The notes below the pieces were generated by a model. The model had not been told where the DNA came from. It ran no database searches and was given only the letters and a program-made list of their open reading frames with translations. Shown here piece by piece: positions 1 through 5,048 of a stretch of DNA of 5,048 nucleotides; within the stretch, counting starts at the first letter, position 1; every line of letters begins with the position of its first letter. Made by a program: the position numbers and the translations under genes. Location: assembly GCA_028714615.1 (NCBI GenBank), contig JAQTMA010000285.1, positions 1 to 5,048 of the forward strand, given 5' to 3'. This DNA is from Anaerolineaceae bacterium (GTDB taxonomy: Bacteria; Chloroflexota; Anaerolineae; Anaerolineales; Anaerolineaceae).

Positions 1-404
1 GCCGCAACCAGCACAGGTCCTCCTGCCGCCAGGATAGTCGCCCATAATACCAGCAGCGGTCGCTCCGGGAAGAGTTGCCAGGCCAGTTGCAGCGTAGCCA
101 CTGCCAAAGCGATGAAAGTTGCTACGTTAAAGCAGAAGGCAATCGATAAGAGATCGGCGCCTGTCAACCGGTGCAGTCCGGCCAGCAAAGTGGGGTAGAG
201 CGGCGGCCACCAGGTCAATGGGGTATTGTCGTAACTGATATACCCGCGCCCGTCTGTCAGATTGCTGGCCGTAAATAGATAATTGACCCCATCCGTCGAG
301 ACTCCCAGGCCAACTGGCGCCAGGCCGGTGTATAGGATGAACCCGATCAACAACGCGGGGAACAGAATCAACCAATGCAGATATGGTTTGATGCGAGTTA
401 CCAT
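1..404 (-). CDS. Polytopic membrane glycosyltransferase-like protein (GT-C/GT39-like), N-terminal part
   Basis: The gene reads leftward and runs off the window edge. The 134 complete codons visible are the N-terminus. They begin MVTRIKPYLH, followed by a hydrophobic segment at about residues 10-27. A short extracytoplasmic-type loop contains STDGVNYL (Asp38), DGRGY (51-55) and WWPPLYPTLLA (65-75). Two more hydrophobic segments lie at about 85-107 and 116-134. An early Asp in the first loop and a W-P-P-L-Y-P segment before the second helix recall ArnT/PMT-like GT-C enzymes, which transfer sugars from polyprenyl-phosphate donors at the membrane; this is family knowledge, and the acceptor is unknown. 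ATG at 404 is the first start after an in-frame stop at 456-458. No Shine-Dalgarno sequence precedes it. The gene is transcribed divergently from the toroid gene. The fold class is fairly clear; the enzymatic role is inferred. Confidence 0.72.
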   Translation of the reverse strand, partial: MVTRIKPYLHWLILFPALLIGFILYTGLAPVGLGVSTDGVNYLFTASNLTDGRGYISYDNTPLTWWPPLYPTLLAGLHRLTGADLLSIAFCFNVATFIALAVATLQLAWQLFPERPLLVLWATILAAGGPVLVA

Positions 405-454
405 AGTCGGGTTAACCGTGTAGAATTGAGTGGAACGGATTGCTTGACGGGTAG

Positions 455-485
455 ATTATACACCTTGCATCTTTTTCTTTTTCAA
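455..485 (-). promoter_or_regulatory. Candidate sigma70-type promoter for the membrane glycosyltransferase gene
   Basis: Read on the minus strand, TTGAAA (485-480) is followed by a 19-base A-rich spacer and a perfect TATAAT (460-455). Transcription would start near 448 and give a leader of about 45 bases before the ATG at 404. The -35 matches 5 of 6 consensus positions, and the spacer is 2 bases longer than ideal. The site lies in the 139-base divergent gap, where a promoter for this gene is expected. No equally good plus-strand promoter was found in the same gap. Confidence 0.45.
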
Positions 486-543
486 GGGATGGAGTATTCC
501 GTGTGGCCGGCCAGACACGAAGCTGTGGAGAAGGATCGAGACT

Positions 544-1521
544 ATGAATGCTCCTATCGATTGGTTGCTTGACGGTGAACCCTGGATCGAATACCGGACC
601 CGGCGCGATTTGCTGGGACAATCCGAGGAACATCCCCAGGTGATATCTGCCCGCAGCTCCATGCTGGCGAATGCCCAGGTACAGAAGCTGGTTGCGGAAC
701 TGGCAGGCTGGCCTGGGACAGTCATCTCCAGCCACAAGAGCGCCGGCCAGCCATTTCACAAACTGACCTTTATTGCTGACCTCGGGTTGGTTTCCCATGA
801 CCCCGGTGTGGATGCCATCGTTGCCCGCGTCCTGCAGCGCCAATCGGCCGAAGGACCTTTCCTTCTCCCCGTGAACATCTCTACAAGTTACGGGGGATCG
901 GGTCAGGATCAGTGGGGCTGGGCGCTATGCGATGCTCCTTTGATCGTTTATTCCCTGGCTAAGTTCGGCCTGGCCAACGAACCGGCGGTCCGAACGGCGC
1001 TTGAGTACCTGACCGGCCTGGTGCGCGACAATGGCTGGCCCTGCGCAGTTTCTAAAGAGTTGGGCAATTTCAGAGGGCCAGGTCGGAAAGACGACCCTTG
1101 TCCATTTGCGAATTTAGCCATGCTAAAGGTTTTATCAGAAAGCGACTCATTCCGTGACAGCCCTGCCTGTCACCGAGGGGCAGACACCTTGCTTCGTTTG
1201 TGGGATGAAAGCACCACGCGACATCCCTACATGTTCTACATGGGCGCAGATTTTCGCAAACTCAAGGTCCCTTTTGTATGGTACGACCTGTTGCACGTGC
1301 TGGACGTGCTGTCCCGTCTCGCCTGGCTCAAGCAGGATGCTCGCTTCCTCGACATGCTCGCCATCTTGAAAAGCAAGGCGGATCAGCAAGGCTGCTTTAC
1401 AAACGAGTCGATTTGGACCGCGTGGAAGGATTGGGAGTTTGGACAGAAACGAATGCCTTCTCGCTGGTTGACCCTGTTGGCGTGGCGCATCATTACAAGG
1501 GTGGAGACCGCTCCCGGCTAG
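544..1521 (+). CDS. Alpha/alpha-toroid protein, prenyltransferase/squalene-cyclase-like, function unknown
   Basis: This 325-residue soluble protein has no signal peptide or membrane helix. It is built of repeated helical hairpins like the terpenoid cyclase/protein prenyltransferase toroid. It opens with PIDWLLDGEPWIEYRTRRDLL (residues 4-24), which resembles a conserved hypothetical family I recall from Anaerolineae and other bacteria. Candidate inner helices include QDQWGWALCDAP (121-132), KDDPCPFANLAMLKVL (182-197) and VWYDLLHVLDVLSRL (245-259). There is no DxDD motif, so it is not a typical squalene-hopene cyclase. Asp184-x-Cys186 with His251 resembles the zinc ligands of protein prenyltransferase beta subunits (inference). 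The start is supported by GGAGAAGG at 527-534, 9 bases upstream of the ATG. It is the first gene of a likely two-gene unit with the methyltransferase. The gene is real; its activity is unknown. Confidence 0.85.
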   Translation: MNAPIDWLLDGEPWIEYRTRRDLLGQSEEHPQVISARSSMLANAQVQKLVAELAGWPGTVISSHKSAGQPFHKLTFIADLGLVSHDPGVDAIVARVLQRQSAEGPFLLPVNISTSYGGSGQDQWGWALCDAPLIVYSLAKFGLANEPAVRTALEYLTGLVRDNGWPCAVSKELGNFRGPGRKDDPCPFANLAMLKVLSESDSFRDSPACHRGADTLLRLWDESTTRHPYMFYMGADFRKLKVPFVWYDLLHVLDVLSRLAWLKQDARFLDMLAILKSKADQQGCFTNESIWTAWKDWEFGQKRMPSRWLTLLAWRIITRVETAPG

Positions 1522-1569
1522 CCCACGACCATTTTAACGCATATTGGTGATTGGAAAGGGGATGCAAGC

Positions 1570-2202
1570 ATGAATTGCTGCCAGGGAATCGAAGAGTTGT
1601 TTGACGAAAAGTACGTCCGCGGAGAACTGCAGCAGTATCGCACAAAAGGCGCGCAGAAGACCACCCGCATGCTGATTGCTGCCCTCAAAGCTGAGGAGGT
1701 CCAGGGATTGTCCCTGCTTGATATCGGTGGAGGGGTTGGGGCGATCCAACACGAGTTGCTGGCTGCTGGCCTGAAAGAAGCCACGGATGTAGATGCCTCC
1801 CAGTCCTATCTCAAGGCCGCCAGGGCGGAAGCCGAACGGCGCGGCATTGCCGACCGAGTGAATTTTCGGCATGGGAACTTCGTGGACCTGGCCGCCCAGG
1901 TCACCCCGGCAGATATCGTAACGCTCGATCGCGTGATCTGCTGTTTCCCCGATATGGATAAACTGGTGAGCCTGTCAGCCGCCCGCGCCCGAAAGTACTA
2001 TGGCGTGGTCTACCCGCGGGACGTCTGGTGGGTTAAGATCGGGGCAACCATCATGAATATTTACTTCCGGCTCAAAAGCAGCAAATATCGCACATTCTTG
2101 CATCCAAACCGAGAGGTAGAAGCTCTGATTAACAATAGCGGCCTCAAGCCGCGCTTCTACCGCCAGACACTGGTCTGGCAAGTAGCGATCTACGCTCGTT
2201 AA
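1570..2202 (+). CDS. Class I SAM-dependent methyltransferase
   Basis: This 210-residue cytosolic protein has a Rossmann-fold methyltransferase core. Motif I is SLLDIGGGVGAIQ (residues 48-60, glycine-rich SAM-binding loop). An acidic residue in ATDVDAS (Asp75, end of beta-2) would bind the ribose. GNFVD (102-106) fits the adenine-contacting segment, and ADIVTLDRVICCF (114-126) the motif IV strand. The N-terminal helix (about 10-40) and the basic, aromatic C-terminal half (PRDVWWVKIGATIMNIYF, 149-166) probably shape the substrate site. Two Cys pairs, C3-C4 and C124-C125, stand out. GGAAAGGGG ends 8 bases before the ATG. An ATG at 1562 is out of frame. The gene follows the toroid gene by 48 bases on the same strand and is probably co-transcribed. 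It could methylate a small molecule; the sequence does not say which. The weak resemblance to Mg-protoporphyrin methyltransferases is not enough to name it. Confidence 0.88.
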   Translation: MNCCQGIEELFDEKYVRGELQQYRTKGAQKTTRMLIAALKAEEVQGLSLLDIGGGVGAIQHELLAAGLKEATDVDASQSYLKAARAEAERRGIADRVNFRHGNFVDLAAQVTPADIVTLDRVICCFPDMDKLVSLSAARARKYYGVVYPRDVWWVKIGATIMNIYFRLKSSKYRTFLHPNREVEALINNSGLKPRFYRQTLVWQVAIYAR

Positions 2203-2212
2203 GAAGGCCATT

Positions 2213-2244
2213 GGAACCTATCCCCGTTCGCGATAATGGGTTCC
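2213..2244. repeat. Imperfect inverted repeat, possible transcription end hairpin
   Basis: GGAACC (2213-2218) pairs with GGTTCC (2239-2244). Inside it, TATC (2219-2222) can pair with GATA (2232-2235), leaving a 9-base loop and a 3-base bulge. It begins 10 bases after the methyltransferase stop and lies upstream of the next promoter, a suitable place for a terminator. No T-tract follows, so a classical intrinsic terminator is doubtful. Confidence 0.3.
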
Positions 2245-2270
2245 TAAACCTCGCACCCTGCTGGGTTCGA

Positions 2271-2276
2271 TATAAT
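2271..2276 (+). promoter_or_regulatory. Candidate -10 box for the DinB/ClbS-like gene
   Basis: A perfect TATAAT lies 24 bases before the ATG at 2301. Transcription would start near 2283, with a very short leader that still includes the Shine-Dalgarno sequence. No recognisable -35 box is found 16-18 bases upstream, where the sequence is around ACCTCGC. There is also no TGn extension. It suggests the gene is transcribed independently of the toroid/methyltransferase pair. Confidence 0.5.
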
Positions 2277-2286
2277 ATGGAGCGTC

Positions 2287-2294
2287 GAAGGGAG
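2287..2294 (+). promoter_or_regulatory. Ribosome binding site that fixes the start of the DinB/ClbS-like gene
   Basis: GAAGGGAG lies 6 bases upstream of ATG 2301. It favours that start over the in-frame TTG at 2211, which would add 30 residues encoded across the hairpin, the -10 box and this site. Confidence 0.65.
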
Positions 2295-2300
2295 CCAACC

Positions 2301-2759
2301 ATGAAAAAACAGCAGCTACTGGAAAAAATAGACCAGGACTGGAAGGCGTTTCAGGAGTCCTATACCGGTTTGACGGACTCTCAAATGCTAGAGCCGGGCG
2401 TCACGGACGACTGGTCGGTGAAAGATATCCTCGCCCACGTGACCTGGTGGGAGCAAGAGGCCGTCAAATACTTGCCGCTCATCCTCCAGGGAGGCCGGCC
2501 GCCGCGCTACAAGGACCTGTACGGCGGCATCGACGCCTTCAATGCCCAGATGACCGACCAGAAACGGGGTCTCACGCTCTCCGACGTGCTGCGGCAGCAG
2601 GATGAAACCCATCGCCGGCTGATCGAAACCGTCCAAAGCGCGCCCGAAGACCAATTCACCCGCGAGACGCCTTTCCGCCGCCGCCTGCGGTTGGATACCT
2701 ACAGTCATTACCCGATCCACACCCAGGCCATCCGCGAGTGGCGCGAGCGGTCAGCCTGA
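2301..2759 (+). CDS. DinB/ClbS(DfsB)-like four-helix-bundle protein
   Basis: This 152-residue soluble protein begins MKKQQLLEKIDQDW. It has the DinB-superfamily layout: helix 1 (about 3-20), then the signature DDWSVKDILAHVTWWEQEA (36-54) entering helix 2, a long connecting loop with a helix near 92-112, and a terminal helix (TYSHYPIHTQAIREWRERS, 133-151). His46 together with His136 or His140 sits where DinB proteins often place metal ligands, but ClbS-like members do not all bind metal. Length and signature fit the ClbS/DfsB (DUF1706) branch. ClbS itself protects E. coli from colibactin by hydrolysing its cyclopropane warhead; other members may detoxify electrophiles or act as thiol-dependent transferases. 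That role is not shown here. The start is chosen by the GAAGGGAG site and the conserved beginning of the domain. Its 3' end faces the nucleotidyltransferase gene convergently. Confidence 0.82.
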   Translation: MKKQQLLEKIDQDWKAFQESYTGLTDSQMLEPGVTDDWSVKDILAHVTWWEQEAVKYLPLILQGGRPPRYKDLYGGIDAFNAQMTDQKRGLTLSDVLRQQDETHRRLIETVQSAPEDQFTRETPFRRRLRLDTYSHYPIHTQAIREWRERSA

Positions 2760-2778
2760 GCTGGATAAAGCCCAGTTT
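2759..2778 (+). terminator. Weak hairpin after the DinB/ClbS-like gene
   Basis: AGCTGG (2759-2764) can pair with CCAGTT (2772-2777) through one G-T pair, around a 7-base loop. Only three T residues follow. The rest of the 111-base convergent gap to 2870 shows only a loose ATGGTTC/GAACCCAT pairing (2807-2813 with 2848-2855, one bulge, 34-base loop). No strong bidirectional terminator is visible, so transcripts from the two strands may overlap here. Confidence 0.2.
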
Positions 2779-2870
2779 GACCGGTATAAACAACGCTATT
2801 CCCCGTATGGTTCGGTTGCCTCTCTCTACTTATGGGAGATCGCAATAGAACCCATCCAATGCTAAGACGA

Positions 2871-3695
2871 TTAAGATCGATTCAAACTTTCAACCAACGC
2901 CCTTAGTTCGCATACTAATTGTTTCCAGGCCTGGTAAGAGGTCGCTAGGGTGTCTGCATGGCTTCCCCAGGCAACCGCTTGCCGAAGACGCTCAGTGCAA
3001 TCGGGCGGCTTGACCTGGAAATGCTCGATGAATTCTCCCGAACGCTTGCGGCTGGGGAAATAGGTATTGTTCAAGGCAAACATCGCCTGGAGAAAGTGAT
3101 CCAGGGCTAAGTCGAGTGCAAAATGATAAAAAAGGACGTCCTTCCAGCGGGTGGCACGCTCTAAATTTTCCACATCATTCAGCGCTTCCAGGTGGTAGCT
3201 CACGACCGCTTCCGCCATTTGGGGAGGATAGATCTTCAGGCGATATTTGAAGGCTCGGAGTACGCCATCGGGATCGTACAACGCGCGCATCGTATTCCAC
3301 ATCGCGCAGCGACCCAATGGATAGAAGTCGTTATCCTCCCGTCCTAAATGCTTGCCTGTCAGAATGTCCTCGAGTTCCGTGCGGGCTTCCGCAACGGTGA
3401 AATACAGCAGCCAGGTTTCAATCCCACACACGCAGCAACGGTCGCACATTCCCCAATGCTTGCTTTCCGATCCGCCCACGTCAAAGGGCTCAACGTTCTC
3501 ATGGAGGGACTCCAGCAGTTCGCGTCGTTGCTCCGCTTGGGGAATATGGGTGCAGTAGATGAATAAATCGATATCGCCTTCACCCGGTTGGGGTAGCGCC
3601 CTCTCCCCGCCGCTCCAACCCACCGCGCGGACGCAGGGATTGGCAGCAATGGCAGTCGCCACCTTGTAGATTGCATTTTCCACCGGGTTCGTCAT
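2871..3695 (-). CDS. Nucleotidyltransferase-fold protein with cysteine cluster
   Basis: The protein is 274 residues. Its N-terminal half carries the nucleotidyltransferase superfamily pattern: WSGG (27-30), ten residues, then GDIDLFIYC (40-48), giving hG[GS]-x10-D-x-D with Asp41 and Asp43 as predicted metal-binding carboxylates. A following strand, GIETWLLYFT (91-100), offers Glu93 as a possible third acidic residue. CDRCCVCG (84-91) places four Cys directly before that strand, which is unusual. LYDPDGVL (139-146) and a helical C-terminal half (about 160-274, with YFPSRKRSGEFIEHF at 212-226) resemble DUF4037-type or aminoglycoside-type nucleotidyltransferases. Such enzymes transfer a nucleotide to a small molecule or RNA; the acceptor is unknown here. 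ATG 3695 is preceded by GGAG with a 5-base spacer, and it overlaps the stop of the radical SAM gene by 4 bases. It is therefore the second gene of that operon and probably translationally coupled. Confidence 0.8.
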   Translation of the reverse strand: MTNPVENAIYKVATAIAANPCVRAVGWSGGERALPQPGEGDIDLFIYCTHIPQAEQRRELLESLHENVEPFDVGGSESKHWGMCDRCCVCGIETWLLYFTVAEARTELEDILTGKHLGREDNDFYPLGRCAMWNTMRALYDPDGVLRAFKYRLKIYPPQMAEAVVSYHLEALNDVENLERATRWKDVLFYHFALDLALDHFLQAMFALNNTYFPSRKRSGEFIEHFQVKPPDCTERLRQAVAWGSHADTLATSYQAWKQLVCELRALVESLNRS

Positions 3696-5035
3696 GGGCG
3701 CTCCATCACAAATTCCGCGTAGGGTTTGTTGACCTGGAGGGTGTATCCCGGTTTTGATTTTTGGGACTCAATCCAGTCCAGCATGAACGCTTTGGGCAGT
3801 TCCGGCGACAGGTAGTTGGCCCCTTCGAACAGTTCCCGGTCATCCTGAAGCTGCCCGACCCGGCGCGCCTCGGCAAGCACCTCCTGGTGCGGGGTCCACA
3901 GGCATATGCCCAACGTGACCCAGGTCCCCAGGGGGATGGAGAAGCTGTCGATCAACGCCAGCGATTCAGCCACTGTCTCAGGGTTCTCCCCGGGCGCTCC
4001 GATCATCAGCGAAGCGCCAAAGGGGATGCCCGCTTTTTCCAGGCAGGCAAAGGAGTCGCGGACATCGGCCACCGTATAGCCGCGCCGCATGCGCGCCAGC
4101 ATCGCATCGGACCCGCTCTCGACCGACAGGTTGAGGTAGCCGCAGTCTGAGTCTTTCAGCAGGCGGCAGAAATCGTCGGTGATGCCCATGGGGCGCAGGT
4201 CGCCGGTTCCCCAGCGGATGTCCAGCTTGCGCGCCAGGATTTCCCGGCAGATGGCCTCCGTATGCCGCTTGGGCGCGTTGAAATTGTTCTCGCAGAACAT
4301 GATCATCTTGGGGTTTTTCACGCGCTGCACGTGTTCGATCTCATCCACCACGCGCCGGGGTGATTTCAAGCGGTAGCGCGCACCCTCCAGCGAGCGGTAG
4401 GGGCAGTAGGAGCAGCGGAAGGCGCAGCCGCGCTTGGTGAGGATGGCTGGCGAAATGCCGTGCTGGTCGTACCGTTCCAGGTCGAACAGCTCGTAGGCCG
4501 GGAAAGCGGTCTCGTCCAGGGCTTCGATGCGTTGGCGCGGCACCTTGAGGAATTCCCCGCCGCTGCGGCAGATGCAGCCCGGGACGGTTGTGATATCGCC
4601 GCCTTCTTCCAATCTTTTCAAATACAGCGGGAAAGAAAAGTCGGCTTCGCCGCGGATGCCGTAGTCGAGATCGAGATACCCCAACCAATCCCGGGCGTAG
4701 TAATTGAACCCCGGCCCACCTAATAGGATGGGGACGCTGGTGACCCGCCGGATGCAGTCCATCACTTGCTTGACCTGCAAGCGTAAATCGAGGTGGCGGG
4801 TGTTAAACTCGGCGGCTTCATCGATCACATAGGCGTGCACCAGGCGGATCGAGATGCCGATCACGTCCGGCGCAAAGCGGGTAACGTGCGCCTTCAACTC
4901 GGCGGCAAGGTCGTGGGCAAACAGGCATTCAAACACCTCTACGGTATGCCCGGCCTTCAAGGCGGCCCCAGCCACGTAAGCAGGGCCGGCGGGCGAGGCT
5001 GCCAGGCTGTTGGCGGAGATCAGCAGGATTTTCAT
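3692..5035 (-). CDS. Cobalamin-binding-domain radical SAM enzyme
   Basis: This 447-residue protein has the two-domain layout of B12-dependent (class B-like) radical SAM enzymes. Residues 1 to about 145 form a flavodoxin-like cobalamin-binding domain: MKILLISAN, PDVIGISIR at 56-64, VPILLGGPGFN at 101-111, DYGIRGEAD at 124-132. It lacks the DxHxxG motif of His-on cobalamin proteins. Residues from about 195 to 380 form the radical SAM barrel: KRGCAFRCSYCPY holds the cluster ligands Cys204, Cys208 and Cys211 (C-x3-C-x2-C), CENNF lies at 248-252, NLSVESGSD at 302-310 and MIGAPGENPETV at 344-355. The C-terminus (about 385-447) is a family-specific tail. Such enzymes catalyse methylations at unactivated carbon or phosphorus, or ring rearrangements; the substrate is unknown. 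AGAGGTGAG (5046-5038) is a strong ribosome binding site just before ATG 5035. It overlaps the nucleotidyltransferase gene by 4 bases. Its promoter lies beyond the window. Confidence 0.9.
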   Translation of the reverse strand: MKILLISANSLAASPAGPAYVAGAALKAGHTVEVFECLFAHDLAAELKAHVTRFAPDVIGISIRLVHAYVIDEAAEFNTRHLDLRLQVKQVMDCIRRVTSVPILLGGPGFNYYARDWLGYLDLDYGIRGEADFSFPLYLKRLEEGGDITTVPGCICRSGGEFLKVPRQRIEALDETAFPAYELFDLERYDQHGISPAILTKRGCAFRCSYCPYRSLEGARYRLKSPRRVVDEIEHVQRVKNPKMIMFCENNFNAPKRHTEAICREILARKLDIRWGTGDLRPMGITDDFCRLLKDSDCGYLNLSVESGSDAMLARMRRGYTVADVRDSFACLEKAGIPFGASLMIGAPGENPETVAESLALIDSFSIPLGTWVTLGICLWTPHQEVLAEARRVGQLQDDRELFEGANYLSPELPKAFMLDWIESQKSKPGYTLQVNKPYAEFVMERP

Positions 5036-5037
5036 AG

Positions 5038-5046
5038 CTCACCTCT
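5038..5046 (-). promoter_or_regulatory. Strong Shine-Dalgarno sequence of the radical SAM gene
   Basis: On the minus strand AGAGGTGAG directly precedes GCT-ATG-like spacing to the start at 5035. GAGGTGA matches the 16S anti-Shine-Dalgarno over seven bases. It fixes the start and shows that the gene is complete within the window even though its promoter is not visible. Confidence 0.7.
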
Positions 5047-5048
5047 GG

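Noticed and set aside
127..375. 82-codon minus-strand reading frame overlapping the membrane glycosyltransferase gene.
   Set aside because: The overlapping frame from 404 encodes clear membrane helices and GT-C-like motifs and runs uninterrupted to the window edge.
444..470. TTGACG at 444-449 as a plus-strand -35 box for the toroid gene.
   Set aside because: The nearest TATA-like sequence (TATACA, 457-462) is only 7 bases away, and nothing suitable lies 16-18 bases downstream.
471..483. Pyrimidine-rich CTTTTTCTTTTTC tract as a possible terminator T-tract.
   Set aside because: No hairpin precedes it, and both flanking genes are divergent, so no transcript should end there. It is better explained as the A-rich spacer of the minus-strand promoter.
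440..575. 11-base direct repeat TTGCTTGACGG at 440-450 and 565-575.
   Set aside because: The second copy lies within conserved coding sequence (WLLDG). Only two copies exist, with no flanking structure, so coincidence is likely.
2211..2300. In-frame TTG start at 2211 that would extend the DinB/ClbS-like protein by 30 residues.
   Set aside because: The extension would be encoded across an inverted repeat, a TATAAT box and a good ribosome binding site. The domain begins naturally at ATG 2301.
2758..2865. Open stretch of 35 codons overlapping the DinB/ClbS-like stop in another frame (ELDKAQFDRYKQRYSPYG...), suggesting a frameshifted longer C-terminus.
   Set aside because: The terminal helix of the domain is already complete before the TGA. 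There is no slippery sequence, and an open stretch of this length is expected by chance.
4341..4688. Long arginine- and proline-rich reading frame on the minus strand inside the radical SAM gene.
   Set aside because: It is an alternative frame of a G+C-rich gene whose true frame contains all the radical SAM motifs. Its composition is low in complexity and unlike a protein family.

Overview
The window looks like chromosomal DNA from an uncultured or little-studied bacterium of moderately high G+C. The most likely source is Chloroflexota, class Anaerolineae. This rests on recalled family resemblance: the GT-C membrane protein, the toroid protein and the methyltransferase are of types I associate with that group. 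No 16S or marker gene is present to confirm it. I see no tRNA, rRNA, CRISPR array, insertion sequence or phage gene. No gene-free stretch exceeds 139 bases.

Layout from left to right: (1) the first 134 codons of a polytopic membrane glycosyltransferase-like protein on the minus strand (1-404), cut by the window edge; (2) a 139-base divergent intergenic region (405-543) with a plausible minus-strand promoter; (3) a plus-strand pair, an alpha/alpha-toroid (prenyltransferase/squalene-cyclase-like) protein (544-1521) and a class I SAM-dependent methyltransferase (1570-2202), 48 bases apart and probably one operon; (4) a 98-base gap with an imperfect hairpin and a perfect TATAAT box, followed by a DinB/ClbS-like four-helix-bundle protein (2301-2759), probably its own transcript; (5) a 111-base convergent gap without a strong terminator; (6) a minus-strand operon entering from the right, with a cobalamin-binding-domain radical SAM enzyme (5035-3692) whose stop codon overlaps the start of a nucleotidyltransferase-fold protein (3695-2871) by 4 bases (ATGA).

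Two gene pairs carry most of the interest. The radical SAM enzyme and the nucleotidyltransferase are translationally coupled and may act on one substrate or pathway. The nucleotidyltransferase has an unusual cysteine cluster. The toroid protein and the methyltransferase form a second pair. The toroid protein lacks the DxDD motif of squalene-hopene cyclases, but it has a D-x-C and a His about 65 residues downstream, which resembles the zinc site of protein prenyltransferase beta subunits. No substrate can be assigned to either pair from sequence alone, and nothing here proves a new system.
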